A DNA stretch of 64,000 nucleotides from Scytonema sp. UIC 10036 (GCF_009725235.1 NZ_WJFC01000002.1:124001-188000), one strand, 5' to 3'; numbered from the stretch's first letter, positions 36,303 through 46,113 are shown. Numbers and translations are program-made. The notes: a model not told the origin generated them from the sequence alone.

Positions 36303-39300
36303 ATGAAAAATAGAGTGCTAATTGGCTTGCCAGCTACCAGGGAAAAATTTTTCAAACTAGCTGTATGTAAGCGCTTCCAAATCCCCAATTGTGCTTTGCT
36401 CGTAATAGCACTGCTAAGCTTCATTAGTACCCTAGCAAGTGAGCAAGTCGTTGCACAATCCATTACTGCTGAATCGGGTGCTAATGGCACTGGCACCCTA
36501 GTAACACCAGATGGCAACCGCATTGACATCACTGGTGGGAAACTTTCCAGAGATGGTACTAATCTCTTTCACAGCTTCGAGAAATTCGGACTCGACTCCA
36601 ATCAAATAGTTAACTTTCTTTCCAACCCACAAGTCCGCAACATTTTAGGTCGTGTCGTCGGTGGAGATGCCTCCACGATCAATGGCATCATACAGATGAC
36701 GGGTGGGAATTCAAATCTCTTCCTAATGAACCCATCTGGTATTGTGTTTGGTCCCAATGCCAGCTTGAACGTACCTGCTTCCTTTATGGCAACTACCGCT
36801 AACAGTATTGGCTTTGGTTCCAACTGGTTTAATGCCACAGGTACCAACAACTATGCAGCGCTAGTGGGTACTCCCAACACCTTTGCCTTTACCATGTCCC
36901 AACCAGGGGCGATTGTAAATGCTGGGAACTTGGCAGTTAGTGAGGGGCAAAATTTAACCCTCTTAGGCGGTACGGTTGCTAACACCGGACAACTCAAAGC
37001 ACCAGGGGGTAATATTACTGTGGCATCGATACCAGGTAATAATATGGTAAGCATCCGCCAAGAGGGAAATTTGTTGAGCTTGGAGGTGCGATCGCCATTA
37101 CCAACCGAAAATCGACCCACCAACTGGGCTTTGCAGATTTTGTCTCTACCTGAATTGCTAACAGGTGGAAATGTGGGGAATGCGACTGGAATTCGGGTAA
37201 ACAACGATGGCACAGTATCTCTAACAGGATCTGGTGTCAAAATATATACGAAGAGCGAGTCTCTCATATCATCTGGCACTATCGATGCTTCAAGTACATT
37301 ACCAGGCAAATCAGGAGGTGCTGTCCAAGTTCTAGATAAAACTGATGCAGGTATTTTGCTTGGTGGAAATATTGTCTCAAATGGTGGAAATATCACGTTG
37401 AACACTACTAGAAGTGTAACTCTCACTAATGATGTTGCCCTCAGTACAGGTAAAGACGTTGGGGGCGACATCACTGTAGTGGGACCCATTAATAGCGACT
37501 CCGTGAATTCCCTAAGAAGTTTAGAAATCACAGCAGGAACAGGTAATGTCAATGTAAACCAAACCATTGGTGGCAACGAAAGGAATCCTCTCAACCGTGT
37601 GAATATCAGTGGCAAAACTGTTACTATTGTTTCAGTTTTAACTCAGGGAGACTTGGAGTTACAGGCACAGGAAAGCTTGACCGTCGAAAACAAATTGGAA
37701 GCTGGGGGAAATATGCGTTTAGAGTCTCTACAGGGAAATTTAATTCTCAAAGACAAACAATTGAGTTCCTCTGGAAATATACGTTTAGAGTCTCCAAAGG
37801 GAGACTTAATTCTCGAAAACAGCCACCTGAGTTCCTCTGGAAAAATAGAGTTACTAGCGCGGGATACAGTCCAAGTGAAGGACACGGCATCAAACACTTC
37901 TTTAGTTAGAGCACAGAAAAACTTGTCTATTCAAGGTAAGCAAGGCATCAATATCAATGCGTTAAATAATCCACTCTCATGGTTTCAAAGTGGTGGTAAC
38001 TTCAGTTTGGTCAGCGATGGTGTCATTACAGGTAATGGACGTTTTGCCAGTAGCGGTGATTTTTCAACTCGCAAACTGTTAGGCGAACCTACAGGCTTTA
38101 ACATTACCTCCATTAACTCAAATGGCATTATCAGTTCGCATGGAAATGTTACATTTGGCGAATACACGGGTGCAGCGCTTAAGGTGGAAGCAGGAGGAAG
38201 CATTACTGCAACAGGAAATATCACAATCACAGAATCAAATCCTTCTGTTCTTGGTAGCATAGACCCAAGTCAGTCACTTTTAGCAAAAGACCAAGATATT
38301 CCCATTTTGGCTAATAGTCCTGCTTTTATCTTACGAGCAGGTGTGACCGAATTGCGAAACTCTCCCAGTATTCCCACAACAGCAGTAGGGGGAGCGACCT
38401 TTACATCTACCGCCAACTCTTCATCATCGGGAAGTATCACTGTAAACGGTGACATTACCACCAATAAAGGTCCTATAATCTTGTCTGCTACTGGTAACAT
38501 CATAACTGGAAAGATTACAACTAAAGGTCAATCTAATGAAGATTTTAATAAGCATCGTGGCTTTCTTGGTGGTTATGTAAATCTTTCTTCAGGTGGTGAT
38601 ATCCAAGTTCAAACGATTGATAGCAGCCGCAATAATAGCTCGACTGCTGGTGATATTACTATCAAAGCTGCTGGTATTTTCCGAGCAATAGGTTACTTTA
38701 TCCCATCTTCTAATGGGAACAATAATTACCAAAATAATGGAGGAGTATTGACAACAAAGGTTTCAGAAATACCAACCAGCATCCAAGCATTTGCAGGTAC
38801 GAATGACGGTGCTAAAATCGACATCCAGCATGGAGGCAATTCTTTTAAAGTTGGGCCACAAGAAGTAATTTATCAGACCAAAGAAGGTTTAAGGGTGTAT
38901 CCACAAATTCGCGATGGCAGATTGGATTATGAACAATTCAAAGATGAAAATCAAAAGGTATATTCTATATCTCAAGTTACTTATTTGAGCAAACCCCTGA
39001 CTTTGAACGATCTGACAGATCCCAACAGAATTAGCTTTACTGCTGGCGCTATTGCTGTTGATGATGCAAATAATGGATATATGCCAGTTTCATTGCAAGA
39101 TGTTATATTGGGTACTAGTATCTTGAAAAGAGACAGTAGATCTTCTATCCAAGTCAATTTTATCCCTAGCAATAGTAGTAGTGGTAATAGTACCGCAGTT
39201 GGTGGTAACAACACTACTACTTCTATCCCTAGCAACAACAGCAGTGGTGTTCAAGGTGATGGAACAGACAGTGGTATAGCTAACAATGCACCAGTAGAGA

Positions 39301-39683
39301 TAATACAGCAAAATACGGCAACTAATGGTTCCTCTTCTTCGCTTGGTGGCAGTAATAGCGGTACTGGTAGCAATGATAGTGCTACAATTTCAAACAGCAA
39401 TAGTACACCCAGTGGCAATCGAGATGATAATCGCACAGACAGTAGTATAGGTAACAACGCACCCATTGAGGAAATACAGCAAAATGCCCAAGTTAATCGC
39501 TCTTCTTCCTCACCTTCCTCTAACTCTGGCTCTGCTGACCTCACCCTTGATGAAAATCTAACAAGTAGTTCTCAGCAATGTAATGCTACTGAGATGAAAG
39601 CCAATAGTGATGGAAGAATAGAATTGATCGGTTCTTGCGTGCCCAAAGCAACAGGGAATTCTAGTCAGTTACCTTCTAAATAA
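36303..39683 (+). CDS. Two-partner secretion exoprotein TpsA (filamentous haemagglutinin-type)
   Basis: This 1126-residue protein has a long signal peptide ending near residue 52 (SEQVVAQ). The TPS secretion domain follows, with NLFHSFEKFGLD, NLFLMNPSGIVFGPNA and a clear beta-helix repeat pattern. The middle contains repeated GNIRLESPKGDLILEN-type strands. The last 130 residues are Ser/Asn-rich and hold two similar copies of an NNAPxExIQQN segment. The C-terminus carries a short Cys pair (QQC... GSC). GGAGAAG precedes the ATG. It is followed by an exported TPR-CHAT gene and by the matching TpsB, so it is secreted through the latter. Likely roles are adhesion or contact-dependent function. Confidence 0.92.
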   Translation: MKNRVLIGLPATREKFFKLAVCKRFQIPNCALLVIALLSFISTLASEQVVAQSITAESGANGTGTLVTPDGNRIDITGGKLSRDGTNLFHSFEKFGLDSNQIVNFLSNPQVRNILGRVVGGDASTINGIIQMTGGNSNLFLMNPSGIVFGPNASLNVPASFMATTANSIGFGSNWFNATGTNNYAALVGTPNTFAFTMSQPGAIVNAGNLAVSEGQNLTLLGGTVANTGQLKAPGGNITVASIPGNNMVSIRQEGNLLSLEVRSPLPTENRPTNWALQILSLPELLTGGNVGNATGIRVNNDGTVSLTGSGVKIYTKSESLISSGTIDASSTLPGKSGGAVQVLDKTDAGILLGGNIVSNGGNITLNTTRSVTLTNDVALSTGKDVGGDITVVGPINSDSVNSLRSLEITAGTGNVNVNQTIGGNERNPLNRVNISGKTVTIVSVLTQGDLELQAQESLTVENKLEAGGNMRLESLQGNLILKDKQLSSSGNIRLESPKGDLILENSHLSSSGKIELLARDTVQVKDTASNTSLVRAQKNLSIQGKQGININALNNPLSWFQSGGNFSLVSDGVITGNGRFASSGDFSTRKLLGEPTGFNITSINSNGIISSHGNVTFGEYTGAALKVEAGGSITATGNITITESNPSVLGSIDPSQSLLAKDQDIPILANSPAFILRAGVTELRNSPSIPTTAVGGATFTSTANSSSSGSITVNGDITTNKGPIILSATGNIITGKITTKGQSNEDFNKHRGFLGGYVNLSSGGDIQVQTIDSSRNNSSTAGDITIKAAGIFRAIGYFIPSSNGNNNYQNNGGVLTTKVSEIPTSIQAFAGTNDGAKIDIQHGGNSFKVGPQEVIYQTKEGLRVYPQIRDGRLDYEQFKDENQKVYSISQVTYLSKPLTLNDLTDPNRISFTAGAIAVDDANNGYMPVSLQDVILGTSILKRDSRSSIQVNFIPSNSSSGNSTAVGGNNTTTSIPSNNSSGVQGDGTDSGIANNAPVEIIQQNTATNGSSSSLGGSNSGTGSNDSATISNSNSTPSGNRDDNRTDSSIGNNAPIEEIQQNAQVNRSSSSPSSNSGSADLTLDENLTSSSQQCNATEMKANSDGRIELIGSCVPKATGNSSQLPSK

Positions 39684-42163
39684 TGAAACCTTTTAAAATC
39701 AGCTCAATACGATTGCGTCGTGCAGCACATCTACTGATAAACCTGCTGGTTATTTTCTTAGTTCTCTTTGCTGAAGGCTTGCCAGCGCCATTAGGAACAG
39801 CACTAGCAAGGGCGCAAATTCAAGATAACCGCAAATTACAAGCAGACCAATTATTCCAACAAGGAATTAAACAATATCAAAGCAAACAGTTAGAAGCTGC
39901 CATTGAATCCTGGGAACAAGCACTCACAATTTATCGAACGCTTCGCGATATCCAGGGCAAGGGATCTACCTTGGAGAAACTTGCTGCTGTCCATCTAGCT
40001 CAACAAAACTATAGCAAAGCAGTTGAATATTTGCAGCCGTTGTTGACTATCGCCCAAACCATTGGGAACCGCAAAGCTGAGGCGCAAACTCTTGGAAATC
40101 TAGGAATTGCTCACAGAGGTTTAGGCAAATATGCCAAGGCGGTTGAATTAAATCTTCAAGCTTTGGAGATTATGCGGATAATCAAAGACCACCAAGCAGA
40201 GGGGCAGATTCTAGGAATTTTAGGGAATGCTTACGCATCTTTGGGCAAATATGACCAAGCGATTGAGTCCCACCAGCAAAGCTTGCTAATTGCACAGAAA
40301 ACCAATGACCGCATTGGGGAAGGCACAACTTTAGGAAATTTGGGAGGCATTTACTCCAGTTTGGGAGATTATAACAAAGCCATTGAGTCTTACAAGCAGA
40401 GTTTAGAGATTGTACGCTCCCTTAACAATCGCGAAGGTGAGGGATATATCCTCAACAATCTAGGAGTAGCTTATCATATCGAGGACAATTTAACACAGGC
40501 AACGAATTACTACAATCAGAGTTTAGCGATCGCTCGAACTATCAGCAACCGCCAGCTAGAGGGGGAAGCCTTGACAAGTTTAGCAATGGCTTACGAGGAT
40601 CGAGGTAACTTTACAGGTGCAATTGAACTGCATCAGCAGAGTTTAGCAATTGCCAGAGCGATTAGCAATCCACAGGCAGAAGCACTGGCTCTCAACAACC
40701 TAGGACATACCTTATTTGTATCTAGTAATCTTGTAGAAGCAGAGAAACAACTACGCCTTGCAATCGAGGTTTTAAAATCTCTAAGATTTGGCTTAACTGA
40801 TAATTACAATGTATCGGTTTTTGATACGCAAATTTCCACTTACAACCTGTTGCAACAAGTCCTAATTGCTCAAAATAAACCAGAAGCAGCCCTGGAAATT
40901 TCTGAGCAGGGACGTGCAAGAGCTTTTGTGGCATTATTAGATAAGGGATTATCAGAAAACTTAAAAAAGCAACGGAAAAACGGAATTAATAGCGTTCACA
41001 CAGAATCAATTACAATTGCAAAAATTAAACAACTTGCCCAAGCGCAAAAGGCGACATTTGTTGAATATTCCATCGTTCCTGACGACAGTTTTAAGTTTCA
41101 AGGCAAATTACGAGGTCGAGAATCAAAACTGTTTATTTGGGTAGTCAAACCTACAGGTGAAGTCGTGTTTCGTCAAGTTGACCTCAAACCTCTCTGGCAA
41201 CAAAAGACTTCGATAGCACAACTCGTTACCAATAGTCGTGAGTCCATTGGTGTCAGAGGTTTGTTCTCCGTGGAAGTCCTGACGGCACCAACAACAGACC
41301 AAAAACAACGCCAACAACAACTTTACAACCTCCTGATTAAACCCATTGCTTCAGATTTGCCAAAAAACCCTCTTGAGCGTGTCATCTTTATCCCACAAGA
41401 ATCTCTGTTCCTAGTTCCCTTTGCCGCTTTGCAAGATGCAACGGGTCAATACTTAGTTGAGAAGCATACCATACTCACATCTCCAGCAATTGAGTTATTA
41501 GATTTCACACAATTGCAACAGCAACGCCTTCAAGGCAAAGCCCAGGATGTGCTGATAGTTGGTAATCCTACCATGCCCAAAGTTGCCCTTGACCCAGGCA
41601 AACCACTCCAGCAGTTACCGCCTCTACCAAATGCCGAAAACGAAGCAATTGCGATCGCAAATCTTCTCAATACCCAAGCCATTGTCGGCGACAAAGCCAC
41701 CAAAGCAGACATCCTACGACAGATGCCCAAAGCCCGCCTGATTCATCTGGCCACCCACGGGTTATTAAACGACGTTCAATCTTCAGGTGTACCGGGTGCG
41801 ATCGCACTTGCTCCCTCTTCCCAGGATAACGGTCTGCTCAGTGCTAGCGAAATTGCCAATCTCAAACTCAACGCTTTCCTGGTCGTCTTAAGTGCCTGCG
41901 ATACAGGGCGAGGAGAAATTACAGGCGATGGCGTCATTGGGTTATCCCGCTCATTCATCAGTGCGGGAGTCCCCAGCATCATTGTCTCTTTGTGGGCGGT
42001 GCCAGATAGCCCTACTGCTTTATTGATGACCGAGTTTTACCGTCAACTGCAGCACAATCCCGACAAGGCGCAGGCGCTACGCATCGCCATGCTCAAGACT
42101 AAGGAGAAACACCCAAACCCAAAAGACTGGGCTGCTTTTACTCTCATTGGTGAGGCAGACTGA
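39683..42163 (+). CDS. Exported TPR-CHAT protein
   Basis: This 826-residue protein has a signal peptide (LLVIFLVLFAEGL, cut near ALARAQ at about residue 45). About seven or eight TPR units follow, with regular LGNLG and AIESYKQSLEI signatures. A coiled linker then leads to a C-terminal CHAT domain with His in IHLATHG and Cys in LSACDTGRG, closing with DWAAFTLIGEAD. Its start overlaps the TpsA stop by one base, so translation is coupled. CHAT proteases cleave partners on recognition; a processing or regulatory role for TpsA, with TPR as the sensor, would fit. The order TpsA, TPR-CHAT, TpsB repeats in the decayed copy at 47230-50660. Confidence 0.92.
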   Translation: MKPFKISSIRLRRAAHLLINLLVIFLVLFAEGLPAPLGTALARAQIQDNRKLQADQLFQQGIKQYQSKQLEAAIESWEQALTIYRTLRDIQGKGSTLEKLAAVHLAQQNYSKAVEYLQPLLTIAQTIGNRKAEAQTLGNLGIAHRGLGKYAKAVELNLQALEIMRIIKDHQAEGQILGILGNAYASLGKYDQAIESHQQSLLIAQKTNDRIGEGTTLGNLGGIYSSLGDYNKAIESYKQSLEIVRSLNNREGEGYILNNLGVAYHIEDNLTQATNYYNQSLAIARTISNRQLEGEALTSLAMAYEDRGNFTGAIELHQQSLAIARAISNPQAEALALNNLGHTLFVSSNLVEAEKQLRLAIEVLKSLRFGLTDNYNVSVFDTQISTYNLLQQVLIAQNKPEAALEISEQGRARAFVALLDKGLSENLKKQRKNGINSVHTESITIAKIKQLAQAQKATFVEYSIVPDDSFKFQGKLRGRESKLFIWVVKPTGEVVFRQVDLKPLWQQKTSIAQLVTNSRESIGVRGLFSVEVLTAPTTDQKQRQQQLYNLLIKPIASDLPKNPLERVIFIPQESLFLVPFAALQDATGQYLVEKHTILTSPAIELLDFTQLQQQRLQGKAQDVLIVGNPTMPKVALDPGKPLQQLPPLPNAENEAIAIANLLNTQAIVGDKATKADILRQMPKARLIHLATHGLLNDVQSSGVPGAIALAPSSQDNGLLSASEIANLKLNAFLVVLSACDTGRGEITGDGVIGLSRSFISAGVPSIIVSLWAVPDSPTALLMTEFYRQLQHNPDKAQALRIAMLKTKEKHPNPKDWAAFTLIGEAD

Positions 42164-42349
42164 GATTCATACGGGAAAACAAAGACTCCCTACAGTAACG
42201 GTACAAAAATACTACAATACTACCAGCAAAAAGTGGCAACAGAAGACCGCTATGCGAAATTTTGAGTCAAGTGAATAAGTTGCTTTGAATGGCAACAATA
42301 TATCTAATGGAGGATGCGCTACCTAAATTAATTTAACCTAGGAGGTACA

Positions 42350-44194
42350 ATGGCTGGAGTGTCTGTGCGTAGAAACTGGTTGTCAGGCTTGGGGATCGTC
42401 ATTGCTAGCACTATAGTACTGGGGTCAAGTGACCAAGCAAGAGTTGTATACTTCCTGCGCGATGCTGAACTTCCAAAATTTCTGTTAAAAAATGCCAATC
42501 TAAGCAGTGCCAACCTATTGCTGCTAGTTGCCTCACCAGCCCAGGCTCAAACATTACCCGTCCCACCTGGTGACAAACCAAATCCTAACATTGACCGTTT
42601 TCCTCAACCCTTACCCACACCGCAACCTCTACCACCTAGGGACAGCCAACCTATCATCCCTACTCCATCACCTCCAGCACCCATACCCGAACAACCACCT
42701 ATCAGCATTCCTGTCCGTCAAATCGAAGTCACTGGCAGTACTGTTCTCAGCCAAGATGAAATTGCTACTATTACCAAACCATTTGAAGGACGTTCCGTCA
42801 CCCTTAAAGACCTCAGAGGCGTAGCAGACTCTATCACACAAATTTACTTAAATCAAGGATACATTACTTCTAGAGCCGTTTTGGTAGACCAGGAAATAAC
42901 CAACGGTGTCGTAAAAATCTTGGTAATAGAAGGTTCTCTAGAAAAAATTGAGGTGCAAGGCAATCGAAGACTGAATTCTTCTTACATTCGCCGCCGTATC
43001 AAACTTGGTGCAGGTAAACCTCTAAGAGCAAGTAAACTGGAAGACCAGCTAAGATTGCTCAAAGCCGATCCCCTATTGACTAACGTTGAGGCAACTTTAA
43101 AACCCGGAACGGACTTAGGACAAAGCATTCTCTCAGTCAGAGTTACAGAAGCCAAAGCTATCAATGGATTTGTAGGAGTTGACAACTACTCACCCCCATC
43201 TGTGGGTTCAGAACGTTTTGGTGGTGTTATTAGCTACCGTAACTTAACTGGAATTGGCGATGAATTGAGCGCTTCCTATTATCGTTCTACCACTGGTGGT
43301 TCTAATTCTTTCGATTTCATCTACAGGGTACCAGTGAATGCAATGAATGGCACATTGCAGTTACGATATGCTCCTACTGATAGCAAAATCACCGAACCTT
43401 CATTTTCTAGATTTAACATTACTAGCGATAGTGAATTGTATGAAATTAGTTATCGTCAACCTTTGATAAGGACACCCCGTGATGAATTTGCTTTATCTTT
43501 GGGGTTTGCCGTGCAGGATGGGCAAAACTTTTTGGAAGGGGTCCCCACACCCTTTAGTCAGGGTCCTGATGAACAAGGTAACAGCAAAACACGGGTACTG
43601 AAGTTTGGGCAAGATTACATCAAACGCGACTCAAAAGGCGCTTGGGCTATACGTTCTCAATTCAGTTTTGGTCTTGACGTGTTAGATGCTACTATTAACT
43701 CCGACCCGACTCCTGATGGGCGCTTCTTCAGTTGGTTGGGACAAATTCAGCGAGTGCAACTTTTGGGCAGAGATCACTTATTAGTTGCTCAAGCTGATGT
43801 ACAACTAACACCAGATAGCCTGCTACCGTCTCAACAATTTGTGATTGGTGGCGGTCAATCTTTACGCGGTTATCGGCAAAATGCCCGTGCTGGCGACAAT
43901 GGCTTTCGCTTGTCTGTGGAGAACCGCATCGCCCTACAACGAAATGCAACCGGACAGCCAAACCTGCAACTGGCACCTTTTATTGATATAGGTGAGGTTT
44001 GGAATGCATCTGGCAATCCTAATAAAGTGTCAACTCAAACCTTTCTTGCATCCGTAGGTTTGGGATTGATTTGGGAACCCCTCACCCACTTCTTAATACG
44101 GCTTGACTATGCATATCCTTTCGTGGATTTGAGCGATCGCGGCGACAACGCCCAAGACGAAGGGTTTTACTTTAGTGTTGGCTACGGCTTCTGA
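42350..44194 (+). CDS. TpsB outer membrane transporter (FhaC/ShlB family)
   Basis: This 614-residue protein has a hydrophobic N-terminal region and a Pro-rich linker (residues 70-115). Two POTRA domains follow, with IPVRQIEVTGSTVLS and GSLEKIEVQGNRRLNSSY. A 16-strand-type barrel domain runs to the C-terminal FYFSVGYGF, the usual aromatic end for outer membrane insertion. The barrel lid motif is present around VIGGGQSLRGYRQNA. AGGAGG precedes the ATG. It is the only intact TpsB in the window, so it probably serves TpsA of this locus. Confidence 0.93.
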   Translation: MAGVSVRRNWLSGLGIVIASTIVLGSSDQARVVYFLRDAELPKFLLKNANLSSANLLLLVASPAQAQTLPVPPGDKPNPNIDRFPQPLPTPQPLPPRDSQPIIPTPSPPAPIPEQPPISIPVRQIEVTGSTVLSQDEIATITKPFEGRSVTLKDLRGVADSITQIYLNQGYITSRAVLVDQEITNGVVKILVIEGSLEKIEVQGNRRLNSSYIRRRIKLGAGKPLRASKLEDQLRLLKADPLLTNVEATLKPGTDLGQSILSVRVTEAKAINGFVGVDNYSPPSVGSERFGGVISYRNLTGIGDELSASYYRSTTGGSNSFDFIYRVPVNAMNGTLQLRYAPTDSKITEPSFSRFNITSDSELYEISYRQPLIRTPRDEFALSLGFAVQDGQNFLEGVPTPFSQGPDEQGNSKTRVLKFGQDYIKRDSKGAWAIRSQFSFGLDVLDATINSDPTPDGRFFSWLGQIQRVQLLGRDHLLVAQADVQLTPDSLLPSQQFVIGGGQSLRGYRQNARAGDNGFRLSVENRIALQRNATGQPNLQLAPFIDIGEVWNASGNPNKVSTQTFLASVGLGLIWEPLTHFLIRLDYAYPFVDLSDRGDNAQDEGFYFSVGYGF

Positions 44195-44221
44195 TGCGCG
44201 AGTTGGAATTTAATCATGAGT

Positions 44222-44277
44222 GATAAAGGAGAAACACCCAAACCAAAAAGACTGGTCTGCCTTCACTCTTATTAGTA
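44222..44277 (+). pseudogene. Relic of a CHAT C-terminus
   Basis: This stretch is nearly identical to 42103-42155, the last 17 codons of the TPR-CHAT gene, including GGAGAAACACCCAAAC. It sits just past the TpsB gene with no gene around it. It is a fragment left by duplication or rearrangement. Confidence 0.7.
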
Positions 44278-44532
44278 TTGACTAGCTAGAAAGCAATGCT
44301 TGCATTTGTGCTTTGTAAGCTAGGCACAGCAAGCCTTTGACACTTTTCGGAGACGTCTTTTGTGCTTCTTCCTTGGATTGAGCTTCCTTGGAATAACGTA
44401 AACGTTCAGGCTTTCGAGAAAAATTTTAAAATCGTATGTCAATTCATCGGTTTAGTTGTTGGTGTCGTTCTGGGTTTCTTTCGATGAGTTTATTAAAATT
44501 CTACAAGAGTATCGGATTTTGGACTCTTTTTC

Positions 44533-44650
44533 CGAGTATGATTCTATTGCTTTAATATCGTTGAGACAACCTGTAAGCGATCGCAAGCTTGGATTTGAGT
44601 CAGGATGATACTCATTAATGCCAACTAATAGTGCATAAATCTTTTTATTG
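44533..44650 (-). pseudogene. Relic of a caspase N-terminus
   Basis: On the minus strand it reads KIYALLVGINEYHPDSN, then SLRSLTGCLNDIKAIESY, closely matching residues 4-39 of the caspase at 7116-9164. There is no catalytic region. The two share high nucleotide identity, so the loss is fairly recent. The gap 44195-44735 holds only this and the CHAT relic. Confidence 0.75.
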
Positions 44651-44735
44651 GACTTTGGACAAAAAGTTTCCGCCGTGCTATGTTAGTCATCAGCTTGTAA
44701 AATAGAAAATGAAAAAGCTGTGAGAAGGATAAAAT

Positions 44736-44975
44736 ATGACTATTAAAGAATTATTAATCCAAGAAATAGAAACTTTACCACCAGAGTTACTAACAGAAGC
44801 CCTTAATTTTGTTCGAAACATTAAAACCAGTCATATAGCAAAGCAGTCCAATAAAAATAACTTACGCGGTTCTACAGCTGAAGATTTACTAGAATTTGCA
44901 GGAACTTGGTCTGGTGATGATATTAGAGAATGTCTTCAGCTTGTTCATGATACTCGTATGCCACTGGAATTTTAA
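44736..44975 (+). CDS. Antitoxin (DUF2281-like)
   Basis: This 79-residue protein starts MTIKELLIQEIETLPPELL, typical of DUF2281-type antitoxins found with PIN toxins. The C-terminus (GTWSGDDIRECLQLVHDTRM) would bind the toxin active site. AAGGATAA precedes the ATG, and the PIN gene starts two bases after its stop. It should neutralise the toxin and repress the operon. Confidence 0.85.
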   Translation: MTIKELLIQEIETLPPELLTEALNFVRNIKTSHIAKQSNKNNLRGSTAEDLLEFAGTWSGDDIRECLQLVHDTRMPLEF

Positions 44976-44977
44976 GA

Positions 44978-45379
44978 ATGTATTTGCTTGACACAAATCA
45001 TTGCACTTTTTTGATAGAAGGTGAGTCAAAAGTTGTCAATCACTTTCGGGAACTAGGTAAGGTTACACTCGCCACTAGTGTCATCGTCGCAGGTGAACTC
45101 AGATTCATGGCACAAAACTCCCAACAAAAAACTGCAAATCTTATCAGAGTTCGGGCATTTCTCAACAGAATAGATATTTATCCAATTGATGATGAAACAG
45201 CCAAAATTTATGGCGATTTCAAGTCTGAAATTATTAAAAGATTTGCTGCAAAAGAAAAGAGTAAACGCAAAACAACTCAAATACAAGAAATTGGTATTGG
45301 TGAAAATGACCTATGGATTGCTGCTACAGCTATACGCCATTCATTAATTCTCGTTACATCAGATAGCGATTTTCTTTGA
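44978..45379 (+). CDS. vapC: VapC-type PIN toxin, C-terminus cut by an in-frame stop
   Basis: This 133-residue PIN-domain ribonuclease keeps the acidic residues: Asp5 in YLLDTN, Glu in VAGELRF, Asp in GENDLWIAA and Asp in VTSDSDF. The TGA at 45377-45379 interrupts the gene right after SDSDFL. The same frame continues as MRQVREFPVESWI to a TAA at 45421, which is the usual C-terminal end of VapC proteins. So a point nonsense mutation removes the last 14 codons. The active site is complete, so the toxin could still be active, weakened or dead. Recoding cannot be excluded but nothing supports it. Confidence 0.85.
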   Translation: MYLLDTNHCTFLIEGESKVVNHFRELGKVTLATSVIVAGELRFMAQNSQQKTANLIRVRAFLNRIDIYPIDDETAKIYGDFKSEIIKRFAAKEKSKRKTTQIQEIGIGENDLWIAATAIRHSLILVTSDSDFL

Positions 45380-45510
45380 ATGCGTCAAGTCAGGGAATTT
45401 CCTGTAGAAAGTTGGATTTAATTGATTTTATTTGCTACTCAATTCTTTCCTCTCTATCTTAATGGTGGTAGCAGTCCGCCTACAACCGCACCATAATAAA
45501 CAGCAAAAAT

Positions 45511-45535
45511 TCCCTCCTAAAAAAAATAGGAGGGA
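45511..45535. terminator. Hairpin with A loop after vapC
   Basis: TCCCTCCTA and TAGGAGGGA flank a run of seven A. It lies about 90 bases after the VapC frame end. It could end the toxin-antitoxin transcript. Confidence 0.5.
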
Positions 45536-45585
45536 GCGAACGTACAGTGTTAAAGCCAGTTACCGCTTACTGGAGTTTAGACAAG

Positions 45586-46113
45586 ATGTTTCACATCTTA
45601 AGAGAAAGATGGACATTTAAGCAAATAGAAAAAGGTATTAACAACTCTGAATATACAACGTTAGAAATGTCTGAGATGTTACCAACAGTGCTAACAGTTA
45701 TGTTCGGTGAATTTGGAGTTAAGCCTGTTGTAAAATTACTTATTTACATCCCACCTTCCGCACCCTAAAGTGTCACAATACGAATTTTGGACGTTTGAGG
45801 ATTTGGAGTTGGCGTCGCTAACCCAAATAACGCTAAAAATGTATAAAATGTAGCCTTCTGGTAAAGAAAAATCCGAAAAAACCGATTGTGACAGTAGGGG
45901 GTGCGGAATGGGGGTTACATTGATACTATTGTAAATACTGAAAATAAAGAACAAGTAGACAGAATTTATAATCTATTTGCTAGTGATAAATTTGATGAAC
46001 CGAAAGAGATTGGTAGGCAAACATATTTACCAATTCCGAAACTTGTAAAAGAATTAAAAGAAGTTGCTGAAACGCTTGATATAGATGGATTGAGTGAGAA
46101 AATACCGTTATGA
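45586..46113 (+). pseudogene. Small unknown gene interrupted by a MITE
   Basis: The frame from the ATG at 45586 (MFHILRERWTFKQIEKG) reaches KPVVKLLIYI and is cut at 45750. After the 165-base insert the same frame resumes at YIDTIVNTENKEQVDRIY and ends at 46113. Removing the insert and one TTACAT copy restores one continuous frame of about 119 codons. I do not recognise the family. It is broken in this genome, unless the 5-prime half is used alone. A GTG 13 codons upstream is another possible start. Just upstream, about 45547-45570, the minus strand holds a short SGNWL-stop end matching the CHAT pseudogene at 47230. Confidence 0.75.
45750..45914. mobile_element. MITE with TTACAT target duplication
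   Basis: The 165-base element has inverted ends around TTCCGCACCC and GGGTGCGGAA, followed inward by TGTCACAAT and ATTGTGACA. TTACAT is found directly on both sides (45744-45749 and 45915-45920), the mark of a target duplication. There is no coding capacity. It has interrupted the small gene above. Confidence 0.85.

Noticed and set aside
36602..39544. Long minus-strand open frames antisense to TpsA
   Set aside because: They mirror the repetitive TpsA coding sequence; the plus strand has a signal peptide, TPS motifs and a ribosome site.
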